64,000 nt of DNA from NCBI RefSeq assembly GCF_001866665.1, contig NZ_MLYO01000013.1, positions 1 through 64,000 of the forward strand. Reading direction: 5' to 3'. The notes beneath the pieces are model-generated. The model ran no database searches, was not told the origin of the DNA, and saw only the letters and a program-made list of their open reading frames with translations. A program made the position numbers and the translations under genes. Positions 45,371 to 54,513 of the stretch are shown one piece after another; position 1 is the first letter of the stretch; every line of letters begins with the position of its first letter. Source of the stretch: Streptomyces monashensis. GTDB taxonomy: Bacteria; Actinomycetota; Actinomycetes; Streptomycetales; Streptomycetaceae.

Positions 45371-45415
45371 CTGCGTTGCCACGATGAACCCCGTCCGGAT
45401 GAGCACCGGATAAAC

Positions 45416-45448
45416 AAAAATGCCCGGCGGCATACGGCCGCCGAGGCA
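45416..45448 (-). terminator. Terminator downstream of the amidase gene, or attenuator of csp
   Basis: On the minus strand TGCCTCGGCGGC-CGTAT-GCCGCCGGGCA followed by TTTTT (45416-45420). It lies between the amidase stop (45581) and the csp gene on the same strand. AT-rich promoter-like sequence at 45480-45530 is upstream of the hairpin, so csp transcripts may have to pass it. Confidence 0.75.
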
Positions 45449-45580
45449 CTTGAAGTTTCGGGAACCACAACTGCAACTACCGGTAAGTTTAGCAGAGTAC
45501 GCGAGCTTGTACTACTTTCATCTTGGAAGGTGAACCTCCAGATTGCACAGGGCGTGGCCAAGTGAAACAAGGCACCGGCT

Positions 45581-47056
45581 TCAGGCTCCGGTCTCGCATT
45601 CGGGTGCCTGGAAGCCGCCGATCCTCTGCTCCAGCAGTTCGGCCAGCCGCAGCGGCGTGCGGTCCTCGTACATCGGCCCGATGAGCTGCACTCCCACCGG
45701 CAGCCCCTCGGGGGACCGGCCCGCCGGTACGGCGGTGGCGGGCAGGCCGGGCATGGTGGCCACACCGGCCCAGACGAGCTGGTCGAGGTACGGATGCTCG
45801 ACGCCGTCGATGTCGATCCGGCGTTCCCCCGGATCGGGGTTGTGGTCGTGCGGGAACGCGGGAGTGGGCGTGATGGGAGACACCACGACGTCGAACTCGG
45901 CGAAGAGCTGCCGCCACCGGTGACGGTGGAGCTCGCGACGGGTGTCGGCCTCGATCCAGTCGCGGTGGCTGAGCACCATGCCGCGCAGCCGCGCCGCATC
46001 GAGACTCCGGTCGTCCGCGCCCAGCGCGGCGACGCGGGTCCGCAGCCGCTCCTGCGCCTCGACGGGAAAACGCGCGACGGAGCCCGAGACCACCAACTGC
46101 GTGTAGAGCAGCGCGGCTTCGTCCAGGTCCGGCAGCAGCGGACTGTGCCGTTCGACGCGGGCACCGCCGTCGGCAAGCGCTTGGGCCACCCGGTCCACGC
46201 CCGCCCGCACGGCGGACCCGGTCGGAATGAACGGATGCTCGTCGAGGACCAGGACCCGGAAGTCGCGGAGCCGCTCGTGGCGCGCGGGCGGCAGCCTGAC
46301 ATCGTGCGCCACACCGAGCGTCAGGGGGTCCGGTCCGGCCATGACGTCGAGCAGGAGCATGAGGTCGCGGGCGCTGCGCGCCATCGGTCCGACGACGGCG
46401 AGGTCAGGATCGGTCGGCAGGGCCGGCGCGGACGGCGGGACCATACCGCGGGTCGCCGCCAGCCCCCGTGTCGGCTTGTGTGCGTAGACGCCGCAGAAAT
46501 GCGCGGGGGTGCGCAACGAACCGGCCATGTCGGAGCCGATGGACAGCGCTCCGAATCCGGACGCCAGTGCCGCCGCCGAGCCGCCGGAGGATCCACCGGG
46601 TGTGCGACCGTGGTCCCACGGGTTGCTGGTGGTGCCGTAGATCTCGTTGAAGCTCTGTATGTCCTGCAGCCCCAAGGGCACATTGGTCTTGCCGAGCACC
46701 ACCGCGCCCGCCGCCCTGAGCCGCGACACCTGCACCGCGTCCTCGGACGGCAGGTAGTCCCGGTGCAGCGGTATGCCCCAGGTCGTGGGCAGCCCGGCGA
46801 TGTTGTAGGACTCCTTGACCGTCACCGGAATGCCCAGCAGCGGCCGGTCCTCACCGACTTCGCCGCGGGCGCGCGCCTGATCGGCATCGCGCGCGGCGGC
46901 CCGTGCGCGGTCGAAGTCCGGCACACAGATCGCGTTGACCGCTGTGTCGTCCCGCTCGATGCGGGCGATCGCCTCGTCGGTCAGTTCCACCGAGCTCACT
47001 TCACCGGCACGCAAGGCAGTCGCGAGTCCTTCGGCCGTCTGAAATTTCCACTCCAT
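45581..47056 (-). CDS. Amidase-signature hydrolase
   Basis: 491 residues from ATG 47056. The Ser-cisSer-Lys triad is complete: K81 (VTVKES), S156 ([10 protein letters not shown]) and S180 (GSDMAGS); spacings of 75 and 24 are the same as in the fatty acid amide hydrolase. No signal peptide, so cytosolic. It hydrolyses an amide of unknown structure. Genes around it give no pathway hint. Confidence 0.9.
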   Translation of the reverse strand: MEWKFQTAEGLATALRAGEVSSVELTDEAIARIERDDTAVNAICVPDFDRARAAARDADQARARGEVGEDRPLLGIPVTVKESYNIAGLPTTWGIPLHRDYLPSEDAVQVSRLRAAGAVVLGKTNVPLGLQDIQSFNEIYGTTSNPWDHGRTPGGSSGGSAAALASGFGALSIGSDMAGSLRTPAHFCGVYAHKPTRGLAATRGMVPPSAPALPTDPDLAVVGPMARSARDLMLLLDVMAGPDPLTLGVAHDVRLPPARHERLRDFRVLVLDEHPFIPTGSAVRAGVDRVAQALADGGARVERHSPLLPDLDEAALLYTQLVVSGSVARFPVEAQERLRTRVAALGADDRSLDAARLRGMVLSHRDWIEADTRRELHRHRWRQLFAEFDVVVSPITPTPAFPHDHNPDPGERRIDIDGVEHPYLDQLVWAGVATMPGLPATAVPAGRSPEGLPVGVQLIGPMYEDRTPLRLAELLEQRIGGFQAPECETGA

Positions 47057-47131
47057 GAACCAGACCGTACCGGCCTCGGGAACAGGCCACGAAATGCCGC
47101 TTCGCACAACGGGTTTATGCCTCGATGCTCC

Positions 47132-48439
47132 TCAACCGCAGTCGAGTCGGCCCGCGTTGTGCTTGGCGTCGAGTATCCGGCGCACGCTGTCGTCGACCTT
47201 GGCCCGGAACGACGCGTCCTGTCCCATCCGGGTCTGGATGCCCTGCGCCATCGCGGGTATGGTGCTCGGCTGCACCGTGAGGATCATGTCTCCGCCCGCC
47301 GCGATGAAGTTCACGGCCCGCTGGGTAGGGGTGAAGGACCGCACCGCGACCGCGTTGCCGAGGTCGTCCGAGATGACCACGCCCTTGAAGCCGAGTTGGC
47401 CGCGCAGCAGATGATCGATGACCGTCGGCGAGAAGGCCGCCAGGTGGTTGGGGTCGATCTTGGTGTAGGTGGCCGACGAGATCATCACGAAGGGTGATCC
47501 GGCCTGGATCCCGGCGCGGAACGGTGTGAGGCTGGGGCTGTCGGCGGTCGTCACCGAGTCGACGACGTTGGCGGTGGTGTCGGTGTTGCCGATCACCTGC
47601 CCGAGCCCGGGAAAGTGCTTGAGCGTCGTCATCACGCCCGACTGCGCGAAGCCGGCGGCGAAGGCGCCGGTGTGGGAGGTCACGACGTCCGGGGTATGGC
47701 CGTACTCCCGCTGGAAGGAACCGATGGGTATGTTGCGGGCGCCCAGCGCGGCCGGGACCACGTCGGCGACCGGTGCCAGGTTCAGGTCGAGCCCGGCGGC
47801 CTTGAGCTCGCCGGCCCATGCGGCGGCCTGGGTACGCAGCGTCGCCGTCGGCCAGCTGCCCTGGGTCAGGCCGCTGGGCATGGCCGAGAAGCCGGGACCA
47901 CTCAGCACTTGCACCCGGCCGCCCTCCTGGTCGGTCGAGACCAGCAGCCCGACCCGCCTGCCGGCGACCTGGTCCGCCTGGCCTCGGAAACCGTCGACGA
48001 GCTTTCTAGTCGCCGTCGTACCGGCGGTGCTGCGGCCCGTCAGCATGACGGATCCCACATGGTTGTCGCGCAGGATGCGCAGCTGGGCCTGATCGGGCTG
48101 GGAAGCGGAGATTCCTCCCATGAGGAGCTGTCCGACCCGTTGAGCGGTGGTCATGCCCGACAGGTATCGGTCGGTGCAGGTGGCGGCGGGCGCCGACGTG
48201 CTGGCGCTCGCGGTGGCCGGGGCCGCATCGGCACGGGTACGGCCCGGCAGTGCGCTGGCGGTACCCGGGGTCGGTGGGCCATGGCTGGCAGCGGGGGTTC
48301 GGGGGGATTCGGGTGCCGCCCCTGGCGCTGCCGACGAACCACAGCCCGCGACGGCGAGCGCCAGGGTGACCAACGGGACCTTGGTGCGCAGGGCTGAGCA
48401 GCGGCGGTTCCTGGGCTGCTGCCGGACGCGTATGGTCAT
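47132..48439 (-). CDS. Glycoside hydrolase family 3 lipoprotein (beta-N-acetylhexosaminidase-like)
   Basis: 435 residues. Signal peptide with lipobox LAVAGC (Cys at ~33), then a ~55-residue Pro/Ala/Ser/Thr-rich linker. Catalytic domain: MTTAQRVGQLLMGGI, VSTDQEGGRVQVL, DLNLAPVADV, TLKHFPGLGQ (His of the NagZ-type loop), MISSATYTKID and GVVISDDLGN. KHFPGxG plus STDQEGGxV is typical of NagZ-like GH3 enzymes that release N-acetylglucosamine from peptidoglycan or chitin fragments. Surface-anchored. Aspartate nucleophile expected in ISDDL. Confidence 0.88.
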   Translation of the reverse strand: MTIRVRQQPRNRRCSALRTKVPLVTLALAVAGCGSSAAPGAAPESPRTPAASHGPPTPGTASALPGRTRADAAPATASASTSAPAATCTDRYLSGMTTAQRVGQLLMGGISASQPDQAQLRILRDNHVGSVMLTGRSTAGTTATRKLVDGFRGQADQVAGRRVGLLVSTDQEGGRVQVLSGPGFSAMPSGLTQGSWPTATLRTQAAAWAGELKAAGLDLNLAPVADVVPAALGARNIPIGSFQREYGHTPDVVTSHTGAFAAGFAQSGVMTTLKHFPGLGQVIGNTDTTANVVDSVTTADSPSLTPFRAGIQAGSPFVMISSATYTKIDPNHLAAFSPTVIDHLLRGQLGFKGVVISDDLGNAVAVRSFTPTQRAVNFIAAGGDMILTVQPSTIPAMAQGIQTRMGQDASFRAKVDDSVRRILDAKHNAGRLDCG

Positions 48440-48639
48440 GCTTCTTCCTCCGGCCTGGACGAGCCGGGGTCACCGCGCGCTGCGTAGCCACTTCCGTCAC
48501 GGCGGGCCCGGCTTGCTGCGTCCATCACACCGTACGTTACTGGGCATTTGTTCGCCCCTTGGCCGAGTACTCGGGGCTCTGGAGCGGACCGGTGCGGCGG
48601 CGCGGCAGCGCGTCGGCAGGCCGGGAACCCGCCTCGGAA

Positions 48640-49062
48640 CTATCCGAGGAACGACAGACGCACCTGACGGTCGGGGTTGTCCTTGTTCGTGTCGACCAGG
48701 CACACCGACTGCCAGGTGCCCAGCGCCAGCCGGCCGGCGATGACGGGGAGGGTCGCATGCGGCGGGACGACGGCCGGCAGGACGTGGTCGCGGCCGTGGC
48801 CGGGGCTGCCGTGACGGTGCTGCCAGCGGTCGTCGGCGGGGAGCAGGGTGTGCAGGGCGGCGAGAAGGTCGTCGTCGCTGCCCGCGCCGGTCTCGATGAC
48901 CGCGATCCCTGCGGTCGCGTGCGGGGTGAAGACATTGAGCAGCCCGTCGCGGCCCGCCGCCGCCTCGCGCAGGAAGTCGTCGCACTCAGAGGTGAGGTCG
49001 ACGACGCGCTCCTGCGTGCCGGTGGCGACGTGCAGCGTTCGGGTGGTGAAGGCATCTGGCAT
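48640..49062 (-). CDS. YjbQ/UPF0047 family protein
   Basis: 140 residues from ATG 49062; ATG 49080 is an alternative. VFTPHATAGIAVIETG, DDLLAALHTLLP, GHGRDHVLPAVVPPHATLPVIAGRLALGTWQSVCLVDTN and the RQVRLSFLG end are family signatures with conserved His residues. Some members show weak thiamine-phosphate synthase activity; the physiological role is unclear. Confidence 0.92.
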   Translation of the reverse strand: MPDAFTTRTLHVATGTQERVVDLTSECDDFLREAAAGRDGLLNVFTPHATAGIAVIETGAGSDDDLLAALHTLLPADDRWQHRHGSPGHGRDHVLPAVVPPHATLPVIAGRLALGTWQSVCLVDTNKDNPDRQVRLSFLG

Positions 49063-49183
49063 GCCCCCATCCTGGCCCATACGCCGGGCTTCGCCTCAGC
49101 GGCGCGATCGGCTGGTGATATCCATGGTCCACAGGACGAGACACCGTTGACCGTGGACCGAACATCTGGCTACGTTCAGCCGC

Positions 49184-49267
49184 ATGTTGCGTTCAGCCCT
49201 GCTCACCACGCGTGGTCACATCGACCTGCTGTGGGTGGCCTCCGCCGCGTGTCGCCGCGGCTGCTGA
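49184..49267 (+). CDS. 27-residue leader peptide with terminal Cys codons
   Basis: ATG 49184 to TGA 49265-49267. The peptide starts MLRSALL, contains RGHIDLLWVASAA and ends CRRGC; Cys codons stand at positions 23 and 27, the latter directly before the stop. Short peptides with the pattern RxHxDLLRxxSxxC are a known class of actinomycete leader peptides in front of sulfur genes. Ribosome stalling at Cys codons when cysteine is short is thought to switch on the downstream genes. Here it precedes a sulfonate-type ABC importer by 170 bases, exactly the expected target. Too short for normal gene calling. Confidence 0.85.
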   Translation: MLRSALLTTRGHIDLLWVASAACRRGC

Positions 49268-49437
49268 CGCCCTTTTCCACCGCACCCTCCCACTCTCCGG
49301 CGCGCTTCGCCGTCGATTCCGCGCACCCGTCTCCCCTTGGTCCGGCTGCTCTCGTACGACGGTGACCAGCTTCCGGGACGGACCTGAGACGCGCCCCCTC
49401 CCCTCTCCTTCGCTCACCCTCTCCCCGCGGAGCCTTT

Positions 49438-50340
49438 ATGAGCATCAGCCATGCCCCGCCCAACGCCCCCGACCCCGATATTTCGCGTATATCCAAGTCC
49501 GAGTCCGGCGAGGCGGCGCGGGCGGACGCCACCGACCTCGACCTCCAGCCCGTCGTCCCCGCCTCCGCCCGCAACCTGCCCGTCCCCCGCTGGCTGCGCC
49601 GCACCACAGGCCCGATCCTGCTGCTCGCCCTGTGGCAACTCCTCAGCGCCACCGGCGTCCTGACGCCCGACGTACTCGCCTCGCCGGGCCGGATCGCACA
49701 GGTCGGCTGGGACCTGATCAGTGACGGGTCACTGCCGTCGGCCATGGGAACCTCGCTCCGGCGCGTGGCGCTCGGGCTGCTCTTCGGCACCTCGGCCGGC
49801 ACCGGACTCGCCCTGGTCTCCGGGCTGTTCCGGATCGGCGAGGACGTGGTGGACGCGCCCGTGCAGATGCTGCGGACGGTGCCGTTCGTCGGTCTCATCC
49901 CGCTGTTCATCATCTGGTTCGGCATCGGCGAGGCCCCGAAGATCGCCATCATCACCCTCGGCGTGACCTTCCCGCTCTACCTCAACGTGTACGCCGGCAT
50001 CCGCGGCGTCGACTCCCAACTCATCGAGGCGGGCGAGTCGTTGGGGCTGTCCCGCTGGGGGCTGGTACGGCACGTCGTCCTTCCGGGTGCGCTGCCCGGC
50101 GCGCTGACCGGGCTGCGCTACTCCCTCGGTATCGCCTGGCTCGCGCTGGTCTTCGCCGAGCAGGTCAACGCCGACTCCGGCATCGGCTTCCTGATGGTGC
50201 AGGCACGGGACTTCCTGCAGACCGACGTGATCGTGGTCTGCCTGATCGTCTACGCCTTCCTCGGCCTGCTCGCCGACTTCGTCGTCCGTTCTCTCGAAAG
50301 GGTGTTGCTGCAATGGCGACCGACGTTCACCGGCCGGTGA
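49438..50340 (+). CDS. ssuC: Sulfonate-type ABC importer permease (SsuC-like)
   Basis: 300 residues. Variable N-terminal ~55 residues, then six membrane segments. RTVPFVGLIPLFIIWFGIGEAPKIAIITLGVTFPLYLNVYAGIRGVD and EAGESLGLSRWGLVRHVVLPGALPGALTGLRYSLGIAWLALVFAE form the cytoplasmic EAA coupling loop of taurine/sulfonate permeases. GGAG precedes ATG. First gene of a three-gene importer; its 3' end overlaps the ATPase gene by 28 bases. Probably induced under cysteine/sulfate starvation through the upstream leader peptide. Confidence 0.9.
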   Translation: MSISHAPPNAPDPDISRISKSESGEAARADATDLDLQPVVPASARNLPVPRWLRRTTGPILLLALWQLLSATGVLTPDVLASPGRIAQVGWDLISDGSLPSAMGTSLRRVALGLLFGTSAGTGLALVSGLFRIGEDVVDAPVQMLRTVPFVGLIPLFIIWFGIGEAPKIAIITLGVTFPLYLNVYAGIRGVDSQLIEAGESLGLSRWGLVRHVVLPGALPGALTGLRYSLGIAWLALVFAEQVNADSGIGFLMVQARDFLQTDVIVVCLIVYAFLGLLADFVVRSLERVLLQWRPTFTGR

Positions 50341-51059
50341 CCCCTGCGACGACCCGGGCCGTGCACGTGGAGGGGCTCACCCGCTCCTTCGACGGCCGAA
50401 CCGTCATCGACGGCCTGCGTCTCGACATCGCGCCCGGCGAGTTCGTCGCCCTGCTCGGCCGCAGCGGCTGCGGCAAGTCGACGCTGCTGCGCATCCTCGC
50501 CGGGCTCGACCGCGACATCCAGGGCACCGCACTGGTCCCGCGGCGCAGGGCCGTCGCCTTCCAGGCGCCTCGGCTGATGCCCTGGAAGAAGGTCTGGCGC
50601 AACGTCCTGCTCGGTCTGCCCGGCAGGCCCGAACGCAACGTCGCCGAGCAGGCGTTGGACGAGGTAGGGCTCGGCCACCGCGTCGACGCCTGGCCGAGGA
50701 CGCTGTCCGGCGGCGAGGCCCAGCGCGCCTCCCTCGCCCGCGCCCTGGTCCGCGAGCCCGATCTGCTGCTGCTCGACGAGCCGTTCGGCGCGCTCGACGC
50801 GCTCACCCGGATCAAGGCCCAGCGCCTGGTCGGGGAGTTGTGGCAGCGCCGCGGCTGCGCCGTACTGCTGGTCACTCATGACGTCGAGGAGGCCGTCCTG
50901 CTCGCCGACCGCGTCCTGGTGATGGACGACGGCCGCATCGCCCACGAGCAGCACATCGACGTCGACCGGCCGCGCGAGATCACCGACCCCCGCTTCGCCG
51001 CGCTCCGCGCCGGTCTGCTGGAACGGCTCGGCGTCAACACCGCGGCCGAAGCCGCCTGA
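50313..51059 (+). CDS. ssuB: Sulfonate-type ABC importer ATPase (SsuB-like)
   Basis: 248 residues. Walker A GRSGCGKS, Q-loop FQAPRLMPWKKVWRNV, signature LSGGEAQR, Walker B LLLLDEPFGALD and switch His in LLVTHDVEEAVLLADRV. The PRLMPW segment is characteristic of SsuB/TauB. Starts inside the permease gene (28-base overlap), which ensures equal expression. Confidence 0.93.
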   Translation: MATDVHRPVTPATTRAVHVEGLTRSFDGRTVIDGLRLDIAPGEFVALLGRSGCGKSTLLRILAGLDRDIQGTALVPRRRAVAFQAPRLMPWKKVWRNVLLGLPGRPERNVAEQALDEVGLGHRVDAWPRTLSGGEAQRASLARALVREPDLLLLDEPFGALDALTRIKAQRLVGELWQRRGCAVLLVTHDVEEAVLLADRVLVMDDGRIAHEQHIDVDRPREITDPRFAALRAGLLERLGVNTAAEAA

Positions 51060-51122
51060 TCCTCCGGTACACACCCGCATCCCCCTGCACTCGCTTCCCC
51101 TCCGCACATGAACGGAACCGTC

Positions 51123-52130
51123 ATGCGACGACGACTCGTCCCCGCCGCAACCCTCCTCCCCTTCGCGCTCCTGCTCACGGCCTGCGGCGGGAACTCGTCC
51201 GCGAGCACCGACACCGACGGCACGGGGTCGGTCACCCTCGACGTCGGTGATCAGAAGGGCGGTTCCGAGGCGGTCCTGCGCGCCGCGGGAGAGCTGAAGA
51301 ACCTGGACTACAAGATCAAGTGGTCCACCTTCACCTCCGGCCCGCCCCTGCTGGAGGCCGTCAACGCGCAGGCCGTCGACATCGGCGGCGTCGGCAACAC
51401 CCCGCCCGTCTTCGCGGCCGGCGCCGGTTCGAAGATCTCCGTCGTGGCCGCCTGGCACGGCACGTCCAAGGGCGACGCGATCCTCGTGCCCAACGACTCC
51501 AAGCTCGCCGGCCCGAAGCAGCTCAAGGGCAGGTCCGTCGCCGTGGCGCAGGGCTCGTCCGCGCACTACCAGCTGATCGCCTCGCTCAGGGCGGCAGGGC
51601 TCAGCCTGTCCGACGTCAAGGTCAAGTACCTCCAACCGGCCGACGCACTCGCCGCGTTCACCTCGGGCAAGGTCGACGCATGGGCGGTCTGGGACCCGTA
51701 CACCTCCCAGATCCTGCGGGCCGGGAAGGGCCGTGTGCTGACCACGGGCGAGGGCGTCACCAACGGGCTCACCTTCCAGGTGGCCGCACCCTCCGCGCTG
51801 AAGGACACGAAGAAGGCCGCCGCCATCAAGGACTACCTCACCCGGCTGCGACGGGCGACGGCCTGGGTCCACGACCATCAGCAGGTGTGGGCCAAGGTGT
51901 GGGCCGAGGACACCGGGCTGCCGTACGACGTGGCGCTGGACTCGGTGAAGCGGACCAACTCCACACGGGTCGCCGTCGCCGTCGACAAGCCGCTCGTCGC
52001 CTCCGAGCAGCAGATCGCCGACGCCTTCACCGAGTTGAGGCTGATCCCGAGGAAGGTGGACTTCGGCGACTTCGTGGACACCCGCTTCAACGCCGGCCTG
52101 CCCCCGTCGACGACACCGGCCAGGGGCTGA
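51123..52130 (+). CDS. ssuA: Sulfonate-type ABC importer solute-binding lipoprotein (SsuA-like)
   Basis: 335 residues. Signal peptide with lipobox LLTACG (MRRRLVPAATLLPFALLLTAC). The mature part has the SsuA/NMT1 fold: TFTSGPPLLEAVNAQAVDIGGVGNTPPVFAA, SVAVAQGSSAHYQLIASL, SGKVDAWAVWDPYTSQIL. GNTPP and WDPY segments contact sulfonates in the family. ATG 51123 is used; ATG 51108 adds five residues without a ribosome site. Last gene of the importer; no desulfonating monooxygenase (ssuD) follows. Confidence 0.9.
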   Translation: MRRRLVPAATLLPFALLLTACGGNSSASTDTDGTGSVTLDVGDQKGGSEAVLRAAGELKNLDYKIKWSTFTSGPPLLEAVNAQAVDIGGVGNTPPVFAAGAGSKISVVAAWHGTSKGDAILVPNDSKLAGPKQLKGRSVAVAQGSSAHYQLIASLRAAGLSLSDVKVKYLQPADALAAFTSGKVDAWAVWDPYTSQILRAGKGRVLTTGEGVTNGLTFQVAAPSALKDTKKAAAIKDYLTRLRRATAWVHDHQQVWAKVWAEDTGLPYDVALDSVKRTNSTRVAVAVDKPLVASEQQIADAFTELRLIPRKVDFGDFVDTRFNAGLPPSTTPARG

Positions 52131-52409
52131 CCCCGGCAGGAGGGCCGGGCGGTGCGGGTCCGTGATGTGAGCAGGCCGTGCCGCACCTCCGCGCGGACGA
52201 CGCGAGGCGCCTGTGCACGGCTCCCCTCGCGGCGCGGACGCGTCCGTCAGCCGCGCCCCGCACTGCCCGGGACAGCCCCAGCGCGGCCGTCCGTGCGGCC
52301 GGGGCGAGTCGGGCGGGCCGAAGCGGGGACGGGGTCCGGCCCGCCCCTGTCGGCGGCGAGGCTCGGGCCGCCGTCTCCGGGCGGGCGGCCAGGTCCGGGG
52401 CGACGGAAG
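52131..52409. other. Intergenic DNA without recognisable gene
   Basis: No protein-like reading frame, repeat or hairpin of note. GC-rich with no consistent codon bias on either strand. It leads into the pseudogene remnants at 52.4-53.0 kb. Confidence 0.5.
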
Positions 52410-52800
52410 GCAGTGGTGGGCCCGCACGGCCTTGGCGACCTGGACGTCGATCGCCGCACCCGGCTGAACCTGGCTCCCGGAGGCGCACATCACGGTCACG
52501 CCGACGAGGTCCGGCACGGTCGCCCTCTCCCTTTCCTCGGCCGCCCTTGGTGCGTCTCCCGCTCAAGGGGCTCCGCGCGAAGACGCGACCCTTCGGCTGG
52601 GCGGACTGACAGCGGCTCGCGCGGTCCTTCGTCAGCGCGCGCAGGACGATCGCGTCCACCCCGGGGCTCGACGTCGAGGTTGCACAGACGCGGCAGCCGA
52701 GGTCCGCCCCGGAGGTGCCGGAGCATGACCTCCATCGGTGGCTGGCCGGTGAACGGCGTGCGGAGGGGAAGCAGTTCGTACAGCAGGCAGCACGATGCCG
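52410..52800 (-). pseudogene. Remnant of a Ser/Thr protein kinase with a PASTA-like end
   Basis: Minus strand, reading 52800 to 52410: LLYELLPLRTPFTGQPPMEV (kinase C-lobe; YELLTGxxPFxG motif), then in another frame GVDAIVLRALTKDRASRCQSA (end of the kinase domain), then VPDLVGVTVMCASGSQ ... VQPGAAIDVQVAKA (~52420-52517), resembling one PASTA unit. Pieces are in order but in different frames and lack the N-lobe and active-site loops. Unlikely to be chance, because all three occur in the correct order. Confidence 0.6.
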
Positions 52801-52807
52801 TGGTACT

Positions 52808-52990
52808 GGGAGTGGGCGAGCGCTTCCAGGGGCGCCGCACGCGCGGGGAAGTGCCCGAAGAGAGTGCGTCCGACGACACCGGAGGCGTGGGCCGGTTCCT
52901 CCAGGGTGATGTCGGGGTTCCGTCCGAGTTCCTGGCGTGCGATGGCCGGGATGGGCGCCCGATTGGACCGTGCATTGCACCGCTGTGGCA
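52808..52990 (-). pseudogene. TetR-type HTH remnant
   Basis: RSNRAPIPAIARQELGRNPD, ITLEEPAHASGVVGRTLFGHFPARAAPLEAL reads as the TetR N-terminal HTH (compare ATLEEIARASGVVRRTLYGHF in intact members), with damaging changes (Ile to Pro in the second helix). No ligand domain follows; the frame runs straight into the kinase remnant. Confidence 0.6.
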
Positions 52991-53143
52991 CGCGACCGAC
53001 GGGCTGGGGCACGGAAGACCTCGATGAAGACCGGACGGGGTACGAGCGCCTCCGTCCTGACATGCGAGCTCCGGCGCGAACTGCGGCCGCATCGGCGGTT
53101 GCGGCCCGGGAAGATCCCTGCCCCCTCCCCAGTTAGTAGAAGC

Positions 53144-54223
53144 GTGAACGAATTGCGCGAGGCCGAGGTTGTCGTCATCGGGGCCGGTCAGGCCGGACTG
53201 TCCAGCGCCTATCACCTGCGGCGCACCGGCTTCGAGCCGGACCGTGACTTCGTGGTGCTCGACCACTCCCCCGCGCCGGGCGGCGCCTGGCAGTTCCGGT
53301 GGCCCTCACTGACGTACGGCAAGGTGCACGGAATGCACGCGCTGCCCGGCATGGAGCTGACGGACGCCGATCCGGCGCGGCCGTCGGCGGAGGTCATCGG
53401 CGCGTACTTCGACCGCTACGAGCGCGCCTTCGGCCTTCGGGTGCGGCGGCCCGTCGACGTCCTGGCCGTCAGGCAGGACGACGGCGGCCGGCTGTCCGTG
53501 GAGACCTCGGCGGGCACCTGGTCCACGCGGGCGCTGATCAACGCGACCGGCACGTGGGACCGGCCCTTCTGGCCTCGCTATCCCGGCCAGGAGACCTTCC
53601 TGGGGCGGCAGTTGCACACCGCGCAGTACGCCGGTCCCGAGGAGTTCGCCGGGAAGCGGGTCGTGGTCGTGGGCGGCGGCGCCTCGGGCACCCAGCATCT
53701 GCTGGAGCTGGCCCCCTACGCGGCCGCGACCACCTGGGTCACCCGTCGGCCTCCGGTGTTCCGCGAGGGGCCGTTCGACCAGGAGGCGGGCCGGGAAGCG
53801 GTCGCGCGGGTGGAGGAGCGGGTGCGCCGGGGACTGCCGCCGCGCAGCGTGGTCTCCGTCACCGGGCTGCCCCTGAACGACGCCGTCCGGCAGGGCCTCG
53901 CTGACGGGGTCCTGGACCGGCAGCCGATGTTCGAGCGGATCACCCCGGACGGGGTGGAGTGGAGCGACGGCCGCCGTGTCGCCGCCGACGTCATTCTGTG
54001 GGCCACCGGGTTCCGGGCCGCGCTGGACCACCTCACGCCGCTGCGGCTGCGCGAGCCGGGCGGCGGGATCCGGGTCGAGGGCACCCGGGCCGTCGCCGAT
54101 CCCCGTGTCCACCTCGTCGGCTACGGCCCCTCGGCCAGCACCGTCGGCGCCAACCGGGCCGGACGCTCCGCCGTACGGGACATCAGGCGGCTGCTGTCCG
54201 AGGAGCAGCCGGTCGCCGCGTAA
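53144..54223 (+). CDS. Flavin-containing monooxygenase-like FAD/NAD(P) oxidoreductase
   Basis: 359 residues from GTG 53144. FAD site VVVIGAGQAGLSSAYHL, then PAPGGAWQFRWPSLTYGKVHGMHALPGM, second Rossmann VVVVGGGASGTQHLLEL, and WATGFRAALDHL (the ATG-F motif of FMO/CzcO-like proteins). Length matches the short bacterial CzcO/TrkA-like group. Substrate unknown. The upstream 1 kb is pseudogene debris, so no operon partner. Confidence 0.88.
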   Translation: MNELREAEVVVIGAGQAGLSSAYHLRRTGFEPDRDFVVLDHSPAPGGAWQFRWPSLTYGKVHGMHALPGMELTDADPARPSAEVIGAYFDRYERAFGLRVRRPVDVLAVRQDDGGRLSVETSAGTWSTRALINATGTWDRPFWPRYPGQETFLGRQLHTAQYAGPEEFAGKRVVVVGGGASGTQHLLELAPYAAATTWVTRRPPVFREGPFDQEAGREAVARVEERVRRGLPPRSVVSVTGLPLNDAVRQGLADGVLDRQPMFERITPDGVEWSDGRRVAADVILWATGFRAALDHLTPLRLREPGGGIRVEGTRAVADPRVHLVGYGPSASTVGANRAGRSAVRDIRRLLSEEQPVAA

Positions 54224-54513
54224 GGCGCAAGACACCGTACGACTGGCGATGCCTCCTCATCCTGGTGGAGGTCGCCGCACTCCGCCATGGTGCGCGTGTG
54301 CGTCGTGCGGTCGGCGGAGAAGCGGTGGCGTCCCTCTGCAACGGCGTTCCGCGGTCGCGGTCCCGCCGGTCGACAACGACCCGGACGACCTTGCACCGTG
54401 CCCATGTCCGTCTTCGTCATGACCTCGACCTCGATCTCGATCTGGGCGAAACCGGCGACGATGACAGCCTGCTGGCGGAAGGCCGAGAACTCTGATGGCC
54501 CCTGCTTCCGGGT

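Noticed and set aside
54224..54513. Small open frames with a Leu-Asp repeat (LDLDLDLG) near 54420-54495
   Set aside because: Comes from a short CTCGAC/CTCGAT repeat; no ribosome site, no family resemblance, and frame extends from within the monooxygenase gene.
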